Shown: positions 8,801 through 17,202 of the stretch, one piece after another
Numbering within the stretch: the first letter of the stretch is position 1
Layout of the letters: the number at the start of each line of letters is the position of its first letter
Origin: a bacterium
Lineage (GTDB): Bacteria; Electryoneota; Electryoneia; Electryoneales; Electryoneaceae
Assembly (NCBI GenBank): GCA_028278125.1
Contig: JANQEY010000152.1
Coordinates: forward strand, 1 to 43,655
DNA: 43,655 nucleotides
Direction of reading: 5' to 3'
The notes under the pieces: generated by a model
Seen by the model: only the letters and a program-made list of their open reading frames with translations
Told to the model about the DNA's origin: nothing
Databases searched by the model: none
Made by a program: the position numbers and the translations under genes

Positions 8801-10256
8801 TATCGTAAAAAAAAGAAAAAGCCGTCATGCAATCTTCCGGGTGCTTGGCGCGATCCTGATTATGCTCGGTGCGAGTATGCTGCTTTCACTGGGCGTTTCG
8901 TTGTTATATGGCGATGGTGATGCCCTGAGCCTTCTCTTCTCCTCCCTGATCACCATGGTAGCCGGTGGACTGATGATGTTGTTCGCAGGCAAAGGAACCG
9001 ATCTTAACGTCAGGGACGGATTCGCGGTAGTTACCTTCGGCTGGTTATTAATGGGGGTTGCCGGATCGTTACCATTCCTTTTTTCCGGATCGATCCCCAA
9101 TGTTACCGACGCGTTATTTGAATCAATCTCCGGGTTTACAACTACCGGGGCATCTATCCTTACCGATATAGAATCTTTACCCCACGGAATCCTGTTCTGG
9201 CGAAGTTTTACCCACTGGATTGGTGGGATGGGGATTATTGTATTCTCTATCGCGATCCTGCCGTTCCTTGGCGTCGGTGGGATGCAGATGTTCAAAGCGG
9301 AATCTCCTGGACCAACCACTGACAAACTTACCCCGAGAATTAAAGACACAGCTGAAATTCTCTGGGTTGTTTATGTCGTAATTACTGCCGCTGAAATAGT
9401 CCTTTTAAAACTCGGCGGGATGGACTGGTTTGACAGTGCCTGCCATTCATTCGGCACACTGGCAACGGGTGGTTTTTCAACAAAAAACGCATCCATCGCA
9501 CACTATTCATCCCCTTATATTCAATACGTTATCACCATTTTTATGGTTATCGCCGGTGTTAATTTCAGCCTGCATTATTTTGCCTTGCGTGGGAAGTTCA
9601 CCAGATACTGGGAAAGCAGGGAGTTCCGATTTTTCCTGGGACTGATAGTCGGCTGCTGGTTGTTAATCACAATCCTCCTTCTCTTTGACGGAACGGGTTT
9701 CGAGAAATCTGTCAGGGATGCCGCCTTCCAAGTCGCGGCTATTTCAACCACCACAGGATACGCCACATCCGATTTCGAAATCTGGCATCCCCTGGCGCAG
9801 GTGATACTCGTGATGCTGATGTTTATCGGTGGTATGGCAGGTTCAACCGGTGGCGGGATGAAAACAATGAGGGTGCAAATCCTCCTTAAGCAGGCCAAGG
9901 TAGAGCTGAACAAACTTGTCCACCCGAATGTCGTTTATCCAATCAGGATTGGGAAAAAAGTCCTGGGAGAAGGTATTGTCGCTAATATCCTCGCCTTTTT
10001 CCTCCTCTATGCGCTTTTGATGTTTATAGGTGTTGTTTTTATGGCAGCTCTCGGACTGGATCACATAACATCATTTTCCAGTGTTTTAGCCTGCTTGAGT
10101 AATATTGGACCCGGTCTGGGTGATGTTGGCCCCACCGATAATTATGCTTCTATCCCCATCGCCGGTAAATGGATGCTTTCCTTCCTGATGATTGCAGGCA
10201 GGCTTGAGCTCTATACTGTTCTGGTTCTACTTACCAAAACCTATTGGACAAAATAG
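8793..10256 (+). CDS. trkH: Trk potassium uptake transporter TrkH
   Basis: The 487-aa integral membrane protein shows the four pseudo-repeated pore loops of the TrkH/KtrB/HKT family, each with its filter glycine: SISGFTTTGASIL, GTLATGGFSTKNAS, AAISTTTGYATSDF and LACLSNIGPGLGDVGP. GGMAGSTGGGMKTMR marks the central membrane segment and intramembrane loop that gates the pore. The start is TTG at 8793 inside the end of trkA, giving a strictly coupled trkA-trkH pair. The N-terminus is lysine/arginine-rich (KKRKSRH) before the first helix, as expected for the cytoplasmic side. The gene is convergent with dnaJ, with only 37 bases between stops; I see no convincing terminator there. Confidence 0.95.
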   Translation: MNNIVKKRKSRHAIFRVLGAILIMLGASMLLSLGVSLLYGDGDALSLLFSSLITMVAGGLMMLFAGKGTDLNVRDGFAVVTFGWLLMGVAGSLPFLFSGSIPNVTDALFESISGFTTTGASILTDIESLPHGILFWRSFTHWIGGMGIIVFSIAILPFLGVGGMQMFKAESPGPTTDKLTPRIKDTAEILWVVYVVITAAEIVLLKLGGMDWFDSACHSFGTLATGGFSTKNASIAHYSSPYIQYVITIFMVIAGVNFSLHYFALRGKFTRYWESREFRFFLGLIVGCWLLITILLLFDGTGFEKSVRDAAFQVAAISTTTGYATSDFEIWHPLAQVILVMLMFIGGMAGSTGGGMKTMRVQILLKQAKVELNKLVHPNVVYPIRIGKKVLGEGIVANILAFFLLYALLMFIGVVFMAALGLDHITSFSSVLACLSNIGPGLGDVGPTDNYASIPIAGKWMLSFLMIAGRLELYTVLVLLTKTYWTK

Positions 10257-10293
10257 TAACAGATTAGAAAGTGTAGTTTCTCGAGATGCTCGA

Positions 10294-11430
10294 TTATTCT
10301 TTCCTGTAAAACCCAGATTTATCCTTTTTAGGTGTCCATCCGGGAAGGGACATAAGGTCATCAAGGATTTTATCTGCTTTTGCGGAGATTTTTTCAGGAA
10401 TGTGGTATTTAATCCTGACAAGTAGATCACCTCTAACACCGTTACCCTTCGATAGTCCTTTACCTTTCACCTTCAGCATCTTCCCTTGCCGGATATTTGG
10501 TTCGAGAGATAGCTTCACTTTTTTCCCGTCGGGCGTGGGTACTTCGATGTCACCACCGATCAGCAGTTCTTTCAGAGAGATCGGGTATTCATAGATTACA
10601 TCATAATCCCTTGCATCAAAGTAGAGGTTTTTCTTGGCGTTAATTTTGACTTTCAGGTCGCCCGATGGCCTTCCGCCCCTCCCAACATCTCCATATCCCT
10701 GTATTGTCAGGGTCGCACCGGGTTTGATACCCTTGGGAATATCGATTTTTATGTAGGATTTAGTTCTTGCAAATCCCTTGCCGCCACATTCAAGGCAACG
10801 TTCCCTTATCACCTGGCCGGTACCATGACAATTGGTACATTTTTCGAAAACAGTCTTGCCACCCTTTGAACCGGGTATTTCACCAATACCCAGGCAGATG
10901 CTACATTGCACAGGTTTTGTCCCCGGCATCATACCCGAACCGGAACAGACCTTGCAACTCTGCTCTCGCTTTATCATCACCTTTTTTTGGATACCAAGGC
11001 TAAGATCGAGAGGATCAAGATCGAGATTTATTTGAAGATCTTTGCCCTTCCTGGGCGACTGGCCATTCTGCGCAAAAGAACCGAAACCTGTTTTAAATAC
11101 CTTTTTGAACAATTCGGAAAAGGAATCTGTCTGGCGATTTTTTGCAGCCGCTTTTGCCTTGGTCCTGACTGCTTCTTTCTGATGGAAAGTTATACGGTTG
11201 GAAGGATCGGAAAGAATACGGTACGCTTCTGTGAGACGTTTAAAACGCTCCTCGGCAAGCCTGTCACCTGCGTTCAAATCAGGATGATACTTTTTCGCCA
11301 GGCGACGATAAGCGTTACGGATTTCATCCGGGGTTGCGTCCGGCTGAACTCCCAGTTCTTCATAATACGAACGGTTCATTTTTCGTATTCGTCTCTCAGT
11401 GCCGATACCATTAAAAGCGAACCAGACCAT
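10294..11430 (-). CDS. dnaJ: DnaJ-type Hsp40 co-chaperone
   Basis: The J domain (SYYEELGVQPDATPDEIRNA ... KKYHPDLN) has the HPD motif needed to stimulate DnaK ATPase. Four zinc-finger repeats follow (CKVCSGSG, CSICLGIG, CTNCHGTG, CLECGGKG), then the C-terminal substrate-binding domains ending WTPKKDKSGFYRKE. The linker after the J domain is Lys/Ser/Gln rich and short of the usual Gly/Phe run, with only a small GFGSF patch. The start is uncertain. An AAGGA Shine-Dalgarno stands 7 bases before ATG 11430, but that adds 17 residues before the usual beginning MNRSYYEELGV (ATG at 11379), which has only a weak GAGAG upstream. The gene stands alone on the minus strand, without dnaK or grpE nearby, so it may be an accessory DnaJ paralogue. 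Confidence 0.9.
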   Translation of the reverse strand: MVWFAFNGIGTERRIRKMNRSYYEELGVQPDATPDEIRNAYRRLAKKYHPDLNAGDRLAEERFKRLTEAYRILSDPSNRITFHQKEAVRTKAKAAAKNRQTDSFSELFKKVFKTGFGSFAQNGQSPRKGKDLQINLDLDPLDLSLGIQKKVMIKREQSCKVCSGSGMMPGTKPVQCSICLGIGEIPGSKGGKTVFEKCTNCHGTGQVIRERCLECGGKGFARTKSYIKIDIPKGIKPGATLTIQGYGDVGRGGRPSGDLKVKINAKKNLYFDARDYDVIYEYPISLKELLIGGDIEVPTPDGKKVKLSLEPNIRQGKMLKVKGKGLSKGNGVRGDLLVRIKYHIPEKISAKADKILDDLMSLPGWTPKKDKSGFYRKE

Positions 11431-11658
11431 TAACTCGTCCTTAAACTAAGTATAATAAAAAATGAATAAAACTGGAAAACGAAATTGCTCTAATAAAGCG
11501 TATTATTTTGTGCCTTTGCCGTATTTTCTCACGATAACCGTTAGATTTAAGTCATCTTTGAAAATAAAAAAACCACGAATTGTTTGATTTGCTGTGGATC
11601 ACATGAACTTATACTGCTATTTTATCATTGTGAGAGCTGGTTGTACTGATACGGGATA
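11431..11658. promoter_or_regulatory. Divergent intergenic region between dnaJ and the 912-aa secreted protein
   Basis: These 228 AT-rich bases separate two divergent genes and must hold both promoters. On the minus strand a TATACT (-10-like) lies about 20 bases before the dnaJ Shine-Dalgarno, but the matching -35 is poor. On the plus strand no clear sigma-70, sigma-54 or sigma-28 pair was found. I saw no hairpin, tRNA or small ORF with support. Confidence 0.35.
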
Positions 11659-14397
11659 ATGATGGATTCTTACAGAGGAAGGATTTTGATAAAGTTCTCT
11701 ATCGCTATATGCTTGATATTATTTACACTAAGAGGCGTTGACGCAAGAATAGGCATTAGACCGGAATTTGACAATAAAAACTCACCCTCCCGTTCAATAA
11801 GTGTTGACCAACTTCAACTGGAAAACCGGGTACATAACGTCGGTAACCTCTGGCTAAACATAACCAATTACGGATATATCGGTAATCTTGATCCATGGGC
11901 TGCGGGTTTCCAGCGTGATCCCTGTACCAATGAATGGGCTCCTCAGCTTGAATTCCCCGGTGGCAGTGGTATGCAATACCTCTATCAGTCCGGTTTATGG
12001 ATCGGCGCGATCATCCAGGAGGAAGGATTCGAGTATCCGAGAGTATCTATTGGCGCCGAAACCGGCAACTATTTTACGGAAATGTACCCTGGTCTTACCC
12101 CTGACAACGGTATTATTGAAAGAACAACCAGGCCGGAATCATATAACTGCCTTGGTGATTTTACCAGCCATGAGGATGCAGTTTCGGAACAGGAGTTTAT
12201 CGCAACCTATACCGATACAAGCCGATACGATGCACTGGGAAGATTCATCTCACATCCGAATGATGGAGCACATATTCCCCTTGGAGTGAAAATTACACAG
12301 AGTTCATATGCCTGGTCATATAACTTCGCCCGTGATTTTATCATCATTGACTACGAGATTGAGAATATTGCTGACAATTATTTGAAAAACCTTTATGTAG
12401 GTTTATTTGTTGATGGCGACGCAGGTTATGCCGCCTCCCAGACAAGATTCACGGATGACCTTGTAGGATTTATAAAAAACTTCAGTTATCTGCCACCTGG
12501 CCAGCAGGATTCTGTCCAGTTGACAATAAACAGCGCATGGGTTGCGGATAATGATGGGCGACCTGCAGAAGTTGGAAGCGGAGGTGTTCTGACGGTCCCT
12601 GATATTACAGGGGCAAGGGTGGTTCGAGCTCCCAATCCAAAGTTGAGAACTTCATTTAACTGGTGGATTTCGGATTACACCAACGAAAACGATTTTGGCC
12701 CATCATGGGAGGATGATGGAGCTCCGGCAAACTGGACATCCAGCATGGGATCTCCTGAGACAGACACCCGGAAGTACTTTATCATGTCCAACCGGGAATT
12801 CGATTACGACCAGGTGAGAATAGATGAACCGAGTTGGATATCGGCTAATCCTCAACAGTTTACAAATAGATTCACCGGTGAGGTGTTGGAAGAACATCAT
12901 TGGCGGGAACCTGACGCGGCTAACAGGCAGGAGCTTGCGGCTGGTTACGACGCAAGGTACCTGATATCCTGGGGACCACTGGGAATTTTTGACTACATTG
13001 ATGATGCGGGTAAGAGAGTGTATCGGTTAAATCCGGGTGAGAAGTTTTCAATGACAGTGGCGTTTGTGGCTGGTGAAAACTTCCACGATTCGAACCATCC
13101 CCAGCAATCAAACACAAATATTGACCCTACTCTCTTTAATTTCCATGACTTTTACAACAACGCAGATTGGGCAGCCAAGGTATATGATAATCCCATGGTC
13201 GATACTGATGGAGATAACTGGTATGGTGAAGATACCGGGATTGATGGTATTTACGCTGAAGAAATTGGAGATACAATCAGTTTCATAGACTGGGAAGGCA
13301 ATTTTATCAATACAGTTTATAATGGACCCGACGAAGGTGAACGTGATGGGATACTGCAGGAAATCGAAGACCAGGCACCTCGTCCAATTCAGTTTGAATA
13401 TACCGCATATAATGAACTATTCGATCCTGGCGATGGTATCCCGGATTTTAAGGGACCTCCTCCCCCACCAATACCGATTCTCAACAGCAATGAATCTGAC
13501 AGGGAAGTAATCCTGCAATGGGGCAGGTATCCAAGCGAAGATTCAACCTATTTCGATCCATTCAGTCGTCAACAGGATTTCGAAGGTTACAGAGTATATG
13601 TATCAAATACGGGAATGGAGAATGAGTTTACCTTCCTGGCAGAATTTGACAAAATAAACTATGCCTATTTCAGCGAAATTGATTCGATGATGACCATTCC
13701 GGTGGAAACAGATATTCCTGATACACTTCCCCCGGTTTTGCGACCGGAAACTTACCCTTCCTTTACCGAAAATGGATACCTGAGACCTGTGGGACCTAAT
13801 ACCGGGATGTCGGAAATAGTTTATACAGATTCGCTTTACCGGTTTAACGTTGGGAAAGTCAGTCCTTTAATTCCCAGGTATTATGCGGTTACCGCGTACG
13901 ATTATGGGGATCCGAGGACAGGTTTGGAACCCCTGGAAACGGCAAAAATGGCTAACACCATTTATACTGCTCCATCCGGATCCAGAAATAAAAAACCGGG
14001 AGTTGTGCCGAATCCATATAGAGCAGATAGAAATTATACAACCAGGCATTTACAATTGGTATTTGAATCGGATACAACTCACGTATCGTGGGAAAATCGC
14101 AATGACGGTACCCCGGAATTTTTCCCTCAAACCGACCGCAGGATTTATTTCTACAACCTGCCAACACAGTGTTTGATCCGAATATTTACTGTATCAGGTG
14201 ATTTAGTTCAAATTATAGACCACAATGTTGCGGGAAACCGCATCTCCTCCTGGATTTCAGATCACGCCGAGCCGTGGGACCTGAACAGCCGCAACCAGCA
14301 ACAGGTTGTTTCCGGATTGTATATTTTCAGTGTGGAAGACAAAACACCCGAAAACAGAGGACACATCGAGACAGGAAAATTTGTCATTATCAGGTAA
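11659..14397 (+). CDS. Large secreted protein with Fn3-like region and FlgD-Ig/type IX sorting-like C-terminus
   Basis: The 912-aa protein begins with a signal peptide (residues about 1-29, hydrophobic core FSIAICLILFTL, likely cut after VDA). Residues 30-590 form a long extracellular region rich in Trp, Tyr, Asn and Asp with no family I recognise. It includes an acidic TDGDNWYGEDTGIDGIYAEE stretch that may bind calcium. A Pro-rich hinge (GPPPPPIPIL, about 600) leads to an Fn3-like domain (GYRVYVSNTG ... RYYAVTAYDYGD). The C-terminus (from PNPYRADRNY, about 784, to GLYIFSVE ... GKFVIIR) resembles the FlgD-Ig / C-terminal sorting domains of FCB-group secreted proteins. It should be exported and probably surface-attached or secreted. 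It stands alone, ending two bases before a terminator. Function unknown. Confidence 0.85.
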   Translation: MMDSYRGRILIKFSIAICLILFTLRGVDARIGIRPEFDNKNSPSRSISVDQLQLENRVHNVGNLWLNITNYGYIGNLDPWAAGFQRDPCTNEWAPQLEFPGGSGMQYLYQSGLWIGAIIQEEGFEYPRVSIGAETGNYFTEMYPGLTPDNGIIERTTRPESYNCLGDFTSHEDAVSEQEFIATYTDTSRYDALGRFISHPNDGAHIPLGVKITQSSYAWSYNFARDFIIIDYEIENIADNYLKNLYVGLFVDGDAGYAASQTRFTDDLVGFIKNFSYLPPGQQDSVQLTINSAWVADNDGRPAEVGSGGVLTVPDITGARVVRAPNPKLRTSFNWWISDYTNENDFGPSWEDDGAPANWTSSMGSPETDTRKYFIMSNREFDYDQVRIDEPSWISANPQQFTNRFTGEVLEEHHWREPDAANRQELAAGYDARYLISWGPLGIFDYIDDAGKRVYRLNPGEKFSMTVAFVAGENFHDSNHPQQSNTNIDPTLFNFHDFYNNADWAAKVYDNPMVDTDGDNWYGEDTGIDGIYAEEIGDTISFIDWEGNFINTVYNGPDEGERDGILQEIEDQAPRPIQFEYTAYNELFDPGDGIPDFKGPPPPPIPILNSNESDREVILQWGRYPSEDSTYFDPFSRQQDFEGYRVYVSNTGMENEFTFLAEFDKINYAYFSEIDSMMTIPVETDIPDTLPPVLRPETYPSFTENGYLRPVGPNTGMSEIVYTDSLYRFNVGKVSPLIPRYYAVTAYDYGDPRTGLEPLETAKMANTIYTAPSGSRNKKPGVVPNPYRADRNYTTRHLQLVFESDTTHVSWENRNDGTPEFFPQTDRRIYFYNLPTQCLIRIFTVSGDLVQIIDHNVAGNRISSWISDHAEPWDLNSRNQQQVVSGLYIFSVEDKTPENRGHIETGKFVIIR

Positions 14398-14398
14398 A

Positions 14399-14424
14399 AA
14401 AAGAACCGCTTAAGCGGTTCTTTT
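14399..14424. terminator. Bidirectional Rho-independent terminator
   Basis: A perfect palindrome (AAAAGAACCGCTT / AAGCGGTTCTTTT) centred at 14411/14412 gives a stem with a GC-rich core, an A-run on the left and a T-run on the right. It therefore works on both strands. It lies between the convergent 912-aa secreted-protein gene (plus) and flgM (minus), serving both. Confidence 0.88.
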
Positions 14425-14462
14425 AATTTATGATATAACTACAATAAGCTTGCTGGTAAATT

Positions 14463-14921
14463 TTACTCCGGTTTCTTGATATTAACGTCCTTCAACATAT
14501 TTTCCGCGGTCTTATTCAGGACATCCGGACGGTCATAATAGCCTGTATCAACCCTCCTGCGAACATTCTCAAGATCGTATGTTTTCACGGCATCAGGAAT
14601 AGCTCTTTCAACAACCATCTCCGTCAGAGATTCGATCATCTCGGGTGAATCGTAGAAACCATTCTTAATCTTTTCACGGACTTCGTTGAGTTTTTCACTT
14701 CGATCCGTCTCGCCGTACGCTTCCCTGTGAAGACGTACAAGCTCCTGGTAACGGCTGATTTCAGCAGCGTTGTCGGATATTTTCGCTGAATCCGGAGCAG
14801 CAGGTGTAGTTTCAGCCGGTTTAGTTCTTTCAATTTCCCGACTTTCCTGCTTGCGGATATTGTCAACAGGCCTTGGGCTTATCCCCGATGGGCCCTGACC
14901 GTTTGTTACGTCATCTATCAT
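14463..14921 (-). CDS. flgM: FlgM-like anti-sigma-28 factor with duplicated C-terminal motif
   Basis: The 152-aa protein starts MIDDVTNGQGPSGISPRPVD, a disordered Pro/Ser-rich head typical of FlgM. It then has helical segments with the FlgM-type pattern V-R-x-K-I-x-N-G-x-Y-D-x-P. That pattern occurs twice: residues about 77-107 (KLNEVREKIKNGFYDSPEMI) and about 116-146 (DLENVRRRVDTGYYDRPDVL), with 8 identities over 31 positions. FlgM family members bind FliA and are secreted through the finished hook-basal body, coupling late gene expression to assembly. Usual FlgM length is about 90-100 aa, so this one is long. GGAGG lies 9 bases upstream. It is the last gene of fliD-fliS-flgM, before the bidirectional terminator. 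Confidence 0.75.
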   Translation of the reverse strand: MIDDVTNGQGPSGISPRPVDNIRKQESREIERTKPAETTPAAPDSAKISDNAAEISRYQELVRLHREAYGETDRSEKLNEVREKIKNGFYDSPEMIESLTEMVVERAIPDAVKTYDLENVRRRVDTGYYDRPDVLNKTAENMLKDVNIKKPE

Positions 14922-14980
14922 TGTATATATCCTCCACCCTGTAATCTACGAAGTTGGAAAAGATAAATAAAGGTTAAAAT

Positions 14981-15358
14981 TTATGCCGTTTGTTTTCTAG
15001 CCTGGTTCCAGGCATCACGTAGACTATTTAACATATTGAGAACCGGAACGAGGCGTTCTGCGTCACTATTGGCATTTGCCACGAGCAGTTCCCTGCCGAA
15101 ATAGTCGTATAGTGCATCAAGCCTTTCGGCAATTTCGCTGCCCGCATCAGGATTTAACGATTTTCTGAGTTCGCTGATCAAGTCGAACGCCAGGTCAAAG
15201 TTTTTTGTCCTGGCTACATAATCGTTATCCTTTATAGCACGAATTGCTTCCTTTATCGCCCTGATAATAGCATTGTAGGTAGTTACTACCAGGGATCCGG
15301 GATCGGCTGTTTCGAAATTAATCGAATTATATTGCTCATATGGATTAAACCGAGCCAT
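14981..15358 (-). CDS. fliS: Flagellar export chaperone FliS
   Basis: The 125-aa all-helical protein has the FliS N-terminal pattern (NPYEQYNSINFETADPGSLV, compare YxxxxVxTAsPxxLvxmLY). The following helices include AIKEAIRAIKDNDY and LRKSLNPDAGSEIAERLDAL, then the end helix NSLRDAWNQARK (the W-x-x-A motif). FliS binds the disordered C-terminus of flagellin in the cytoplasm, preventing premature polymerisation and guiding it to the export gate. It lies 30 bases after fliD, with an AGAGG Shine-Dalgarno, in the common fliD-fliS order. Confidence 0.93.
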   Translation of the reverse strand: MARFNPYEQYNSINFETADPGSLVVTTYNAIIRAIKEAIRAIKDNDYVARTKNFDLAFDLISELRKSLNPDAGSEIAERLDALYDYFGRELLVANANSDAERLVPVLNMLNSLRDAWNQARKQTA

Positions 15359-15388
15359 CTTTAAACCTCTATTTAAACTGTTGTTTTA

Positions 15389-17026
15389 TTATCCTATTGC
15401 GCCTAACCATGAACCCTGGCTCTGAGCCTGTGAAACCGCCATCTCCATGGCCATAAATTTCTTTTCCAGTTGTGTACGGGTGATTTCCAACCTTCGTTCC
15501 CACGCGAGTAACTGATCATCCAGCGCCTCAATTTGTGTATCAAAACTGTCGGTGACAATTTTAAATAAACCCTCGATAGAATCGGTAAGTTTCGATATCT
15601 GGTTATCCGAGAGAACGGCTGCACCTGTTCCAACCCTGACAGTGGAGGTAACTGTCCCAGGACCACCCCCGGGATCAGTAAAATTAATTCTTAATCCTTC
15701 AACCTCGGTGTCTTCCTGCCCCACCAGGAAAGTATCATTTTCTATAGTTGCTGGATATCCGCCAATTGTATTTGTGCCGGATGGATCAAGAATTCCACCG
15801 GCTGTAAAGGTGGCTTCAACATCGTATGTTCCACCGGCCGTATCTTCAGTTCGTGAGAAATAAGTTAAATCAGCTGATGTCGAACTCTGTGTAAAAACAA
15901 ATAAATCAACTACAGCCTCAAGGTTATCTTCAAGAGCATCCTGAAGTTTTGTATCATCAATTTCCAGCTGACCACCGGCGCCTACAAGGATTCCGATAGC
16001 GGCCAGGTTTGGATATGGGGAATCTTCAGGTAGATCAGGTATCTCACGCGCTACTATGTCCTGCAGGCTGGTACGAACACTATAAAGCTGTCCATCACCC
16101 TGGAGAATTCCCGGAGTTTCGGTCTCTTCATCATACCTGGTAAAAATGCCAATATCGGAAATGACATCATTAAAACTCTCAACCCAGTCGTTAACCTGGC
16201 TTTTTATCTGGGTAGTATCATCAGAAATCTGTATTTCTATTCCGGAGAGATCGGCGTCTTTAAGCGTTAGTGTGACACCTGTAATAACATCGTCTATGGT
16301 ATTGCTGTCCCTGGTAATCCAGCCAACTGTGGGGAATCCGTCTACCCGGATCTCAGCATCCTGTGCGTTTTGAGTTTCTATAAATGATCCGGAATCAAAT
16401 TCTGTTCCTGTACCGCCAAGATTTGTTGAATCGAGAATATCAACTGAATTTGACGCACCGGATTCTTTTGACGCCAACACAAGATGAATCGCGTTTGTGC
16501 CGCTTCCATCATCAATTGTAGAAGCAACAATTCCGGGATTATCATTGGAATCATTAATAAGTCTTACTAAATCAGCGAGGGTAGAACCATCAGGAACTGT
16601 GACTGAATAGGTATCACCGGCATACTGGTAATCGAATTGACCATCCGCACCGGTTATTACCGCTGTGCTACCAAGGTCTGACCACCCGGTAGAGTGTACC
16701 TCAACCTCAGCTTCCGCCAATTGATTGATGACTACGTTATGTTTAGATGAAATTGCTTCAGAACTTGCTTCAACGCTGAGTTTATCGTTGTCATTACTGG
16801 TGGCTGTTTTAGTTAAAAGTTCTTCACGAGTATCCATATCCTTCGATACGGACTGGAGAGTATCGAGTTTACCCCGGATAACATTCCAGGCAGTCTTCTT
16901 TCTCTTTATCTCGTCCTGGCGTTCGAGAACCCTCTCCATCGGCTGGCTTTCGATCTGCATCATCAGATCGATAGTATCAGACCATTCAATTCCCGAGGAA
17001 AGTCCTGTTATTGTTGTTGAAGGCAT
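15389..17026 (-). CDS. fliD: Flagellar filament cap protein FliD
   Basis: The 545-aa protein has the FliD N-terminal domain (STTITGLSSGIEWSDTIDLM ... QDEIKRKKTAWNVIRGKL) and the C-terminal FliD domain. The latter ends in a coiled segment (LDDQLLAWERRLEITRTQLE, then KKFMAMEMAVSQAQSQGSWL). The middle part is beta-rich and repetitive in Thr, Asp and Gly, as in the exposed leg domains. FliD caps the growing filament and inserts flagellin subunits. The upstream 60 bases contain an AT-rich TATAAT-like string but no clear sigma-28 box. The gene is separated from flagellin by a terminator, so it should have its own promoter. GAGG lies 7 bases before the ATG. Confidence 0.95.
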   Translation of the reverse strand: MPSTTITGLSSGIEWSDTIDLMMQIESQPMERVLERQDEIKRKKTAWNVIRGKLDTLQSVSKDMDTREELLTKTATSNDNDKLSVEASSEAISSKHNVVINQLAEAEVEVHSTGWSDLGSTAVITGADGQFDYQYAGDTYSVTVPDGSTLADLVRLINDSNDNPGIVASTIDDGSGTNAIHLVLASKESGASNSVDILDSTNLGGTGTEFDSGSFIETQNAQDAEIRVDGFPTVGWITRDSNTIDDVITGVTLTLKDADLSGIEIQISDDTTQIKSQVNDWVESFNDVISDIGIFTRYDEETETPGILQGDGQLYSVRTSLQDIVAREIPDLPEDSPYPNLAAIGILVGAGGQLEIDDTKLQDALEDNLEAVVDLFVFTQSSTSADLTYFSRTEDTAGGTYDVEATFTAGGILDPSGTNTIGGYPATIENDTFLVGQEDTEVEGLRINFTDPGGGPGTVTSTVRVGTGAAVLSDNQISKLTDSIEGLFKIVTDSFDTQIEALDDQLLAWERRLEITRTQLEKKFMAMEMAVSQAQSQGSWLGAIG

Positions 17027-17090
17027 TATCTACCTCTTTCACCTCATTTACATAAGCCTTAACAATTAATTATAATTGCTTTAGCTTATA

Positions 17091-17144
17091 TTAAAAATAC
17101 CCATGGAATCGCGGACCACCAGGAACCTGCGCCTTCCATGGGTA
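17091..17144 (-). terminator. Rho-independent terminator of the flagellin gene
   Basis: A perfect 11-bp inverted repeat (TACCCATGGAA at 17098-17108, TTCCATGGGTA at 17134-17144) is followed on the minus strand by TTTTTAATAT. It lies about 60 bases after the flagellin stop. A second, imperfect stem (TCCGA..CGG / CCG..TCGGA) lies between the stop and this hairpin and may stabilise the mRNA 3' end. Confidence 0.85.
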
Positions 17145-17202
17145 ATAGGGGTATCAACTTTCAGATCCGATCCCGGTAACCACTCCGGCTCGGACCGTAA
17201 CT

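Noticed and set aside
10257..10293. Possible terminator between convergent trkH and dnaJ (TCGAG-ATG-CTCGA with nearby T-rich sequence)
   Set aside because: The stem is only five base pairs, with a three-base loop and no proper T-run on either strand, so it does not meet a fair terminator standard.
11590..11610. CRP-like site (TGTGGATCACA) before the 912-aa secreted protein
   Set aside because: The half-sites are too close: CRP needs TGTGA-N6-TCACA, and here only two bases separate TGTG and TCACA.
17027..17092. Sigma-28 promoter before fliD (TAAAGCAA)
   Set aside because: The -35-like TAAAG is present, but the sequence 11 bases later (TGTTAAGG) does not match GCCGATAA; a sigma-70-like TATAAT is also poorly supported.
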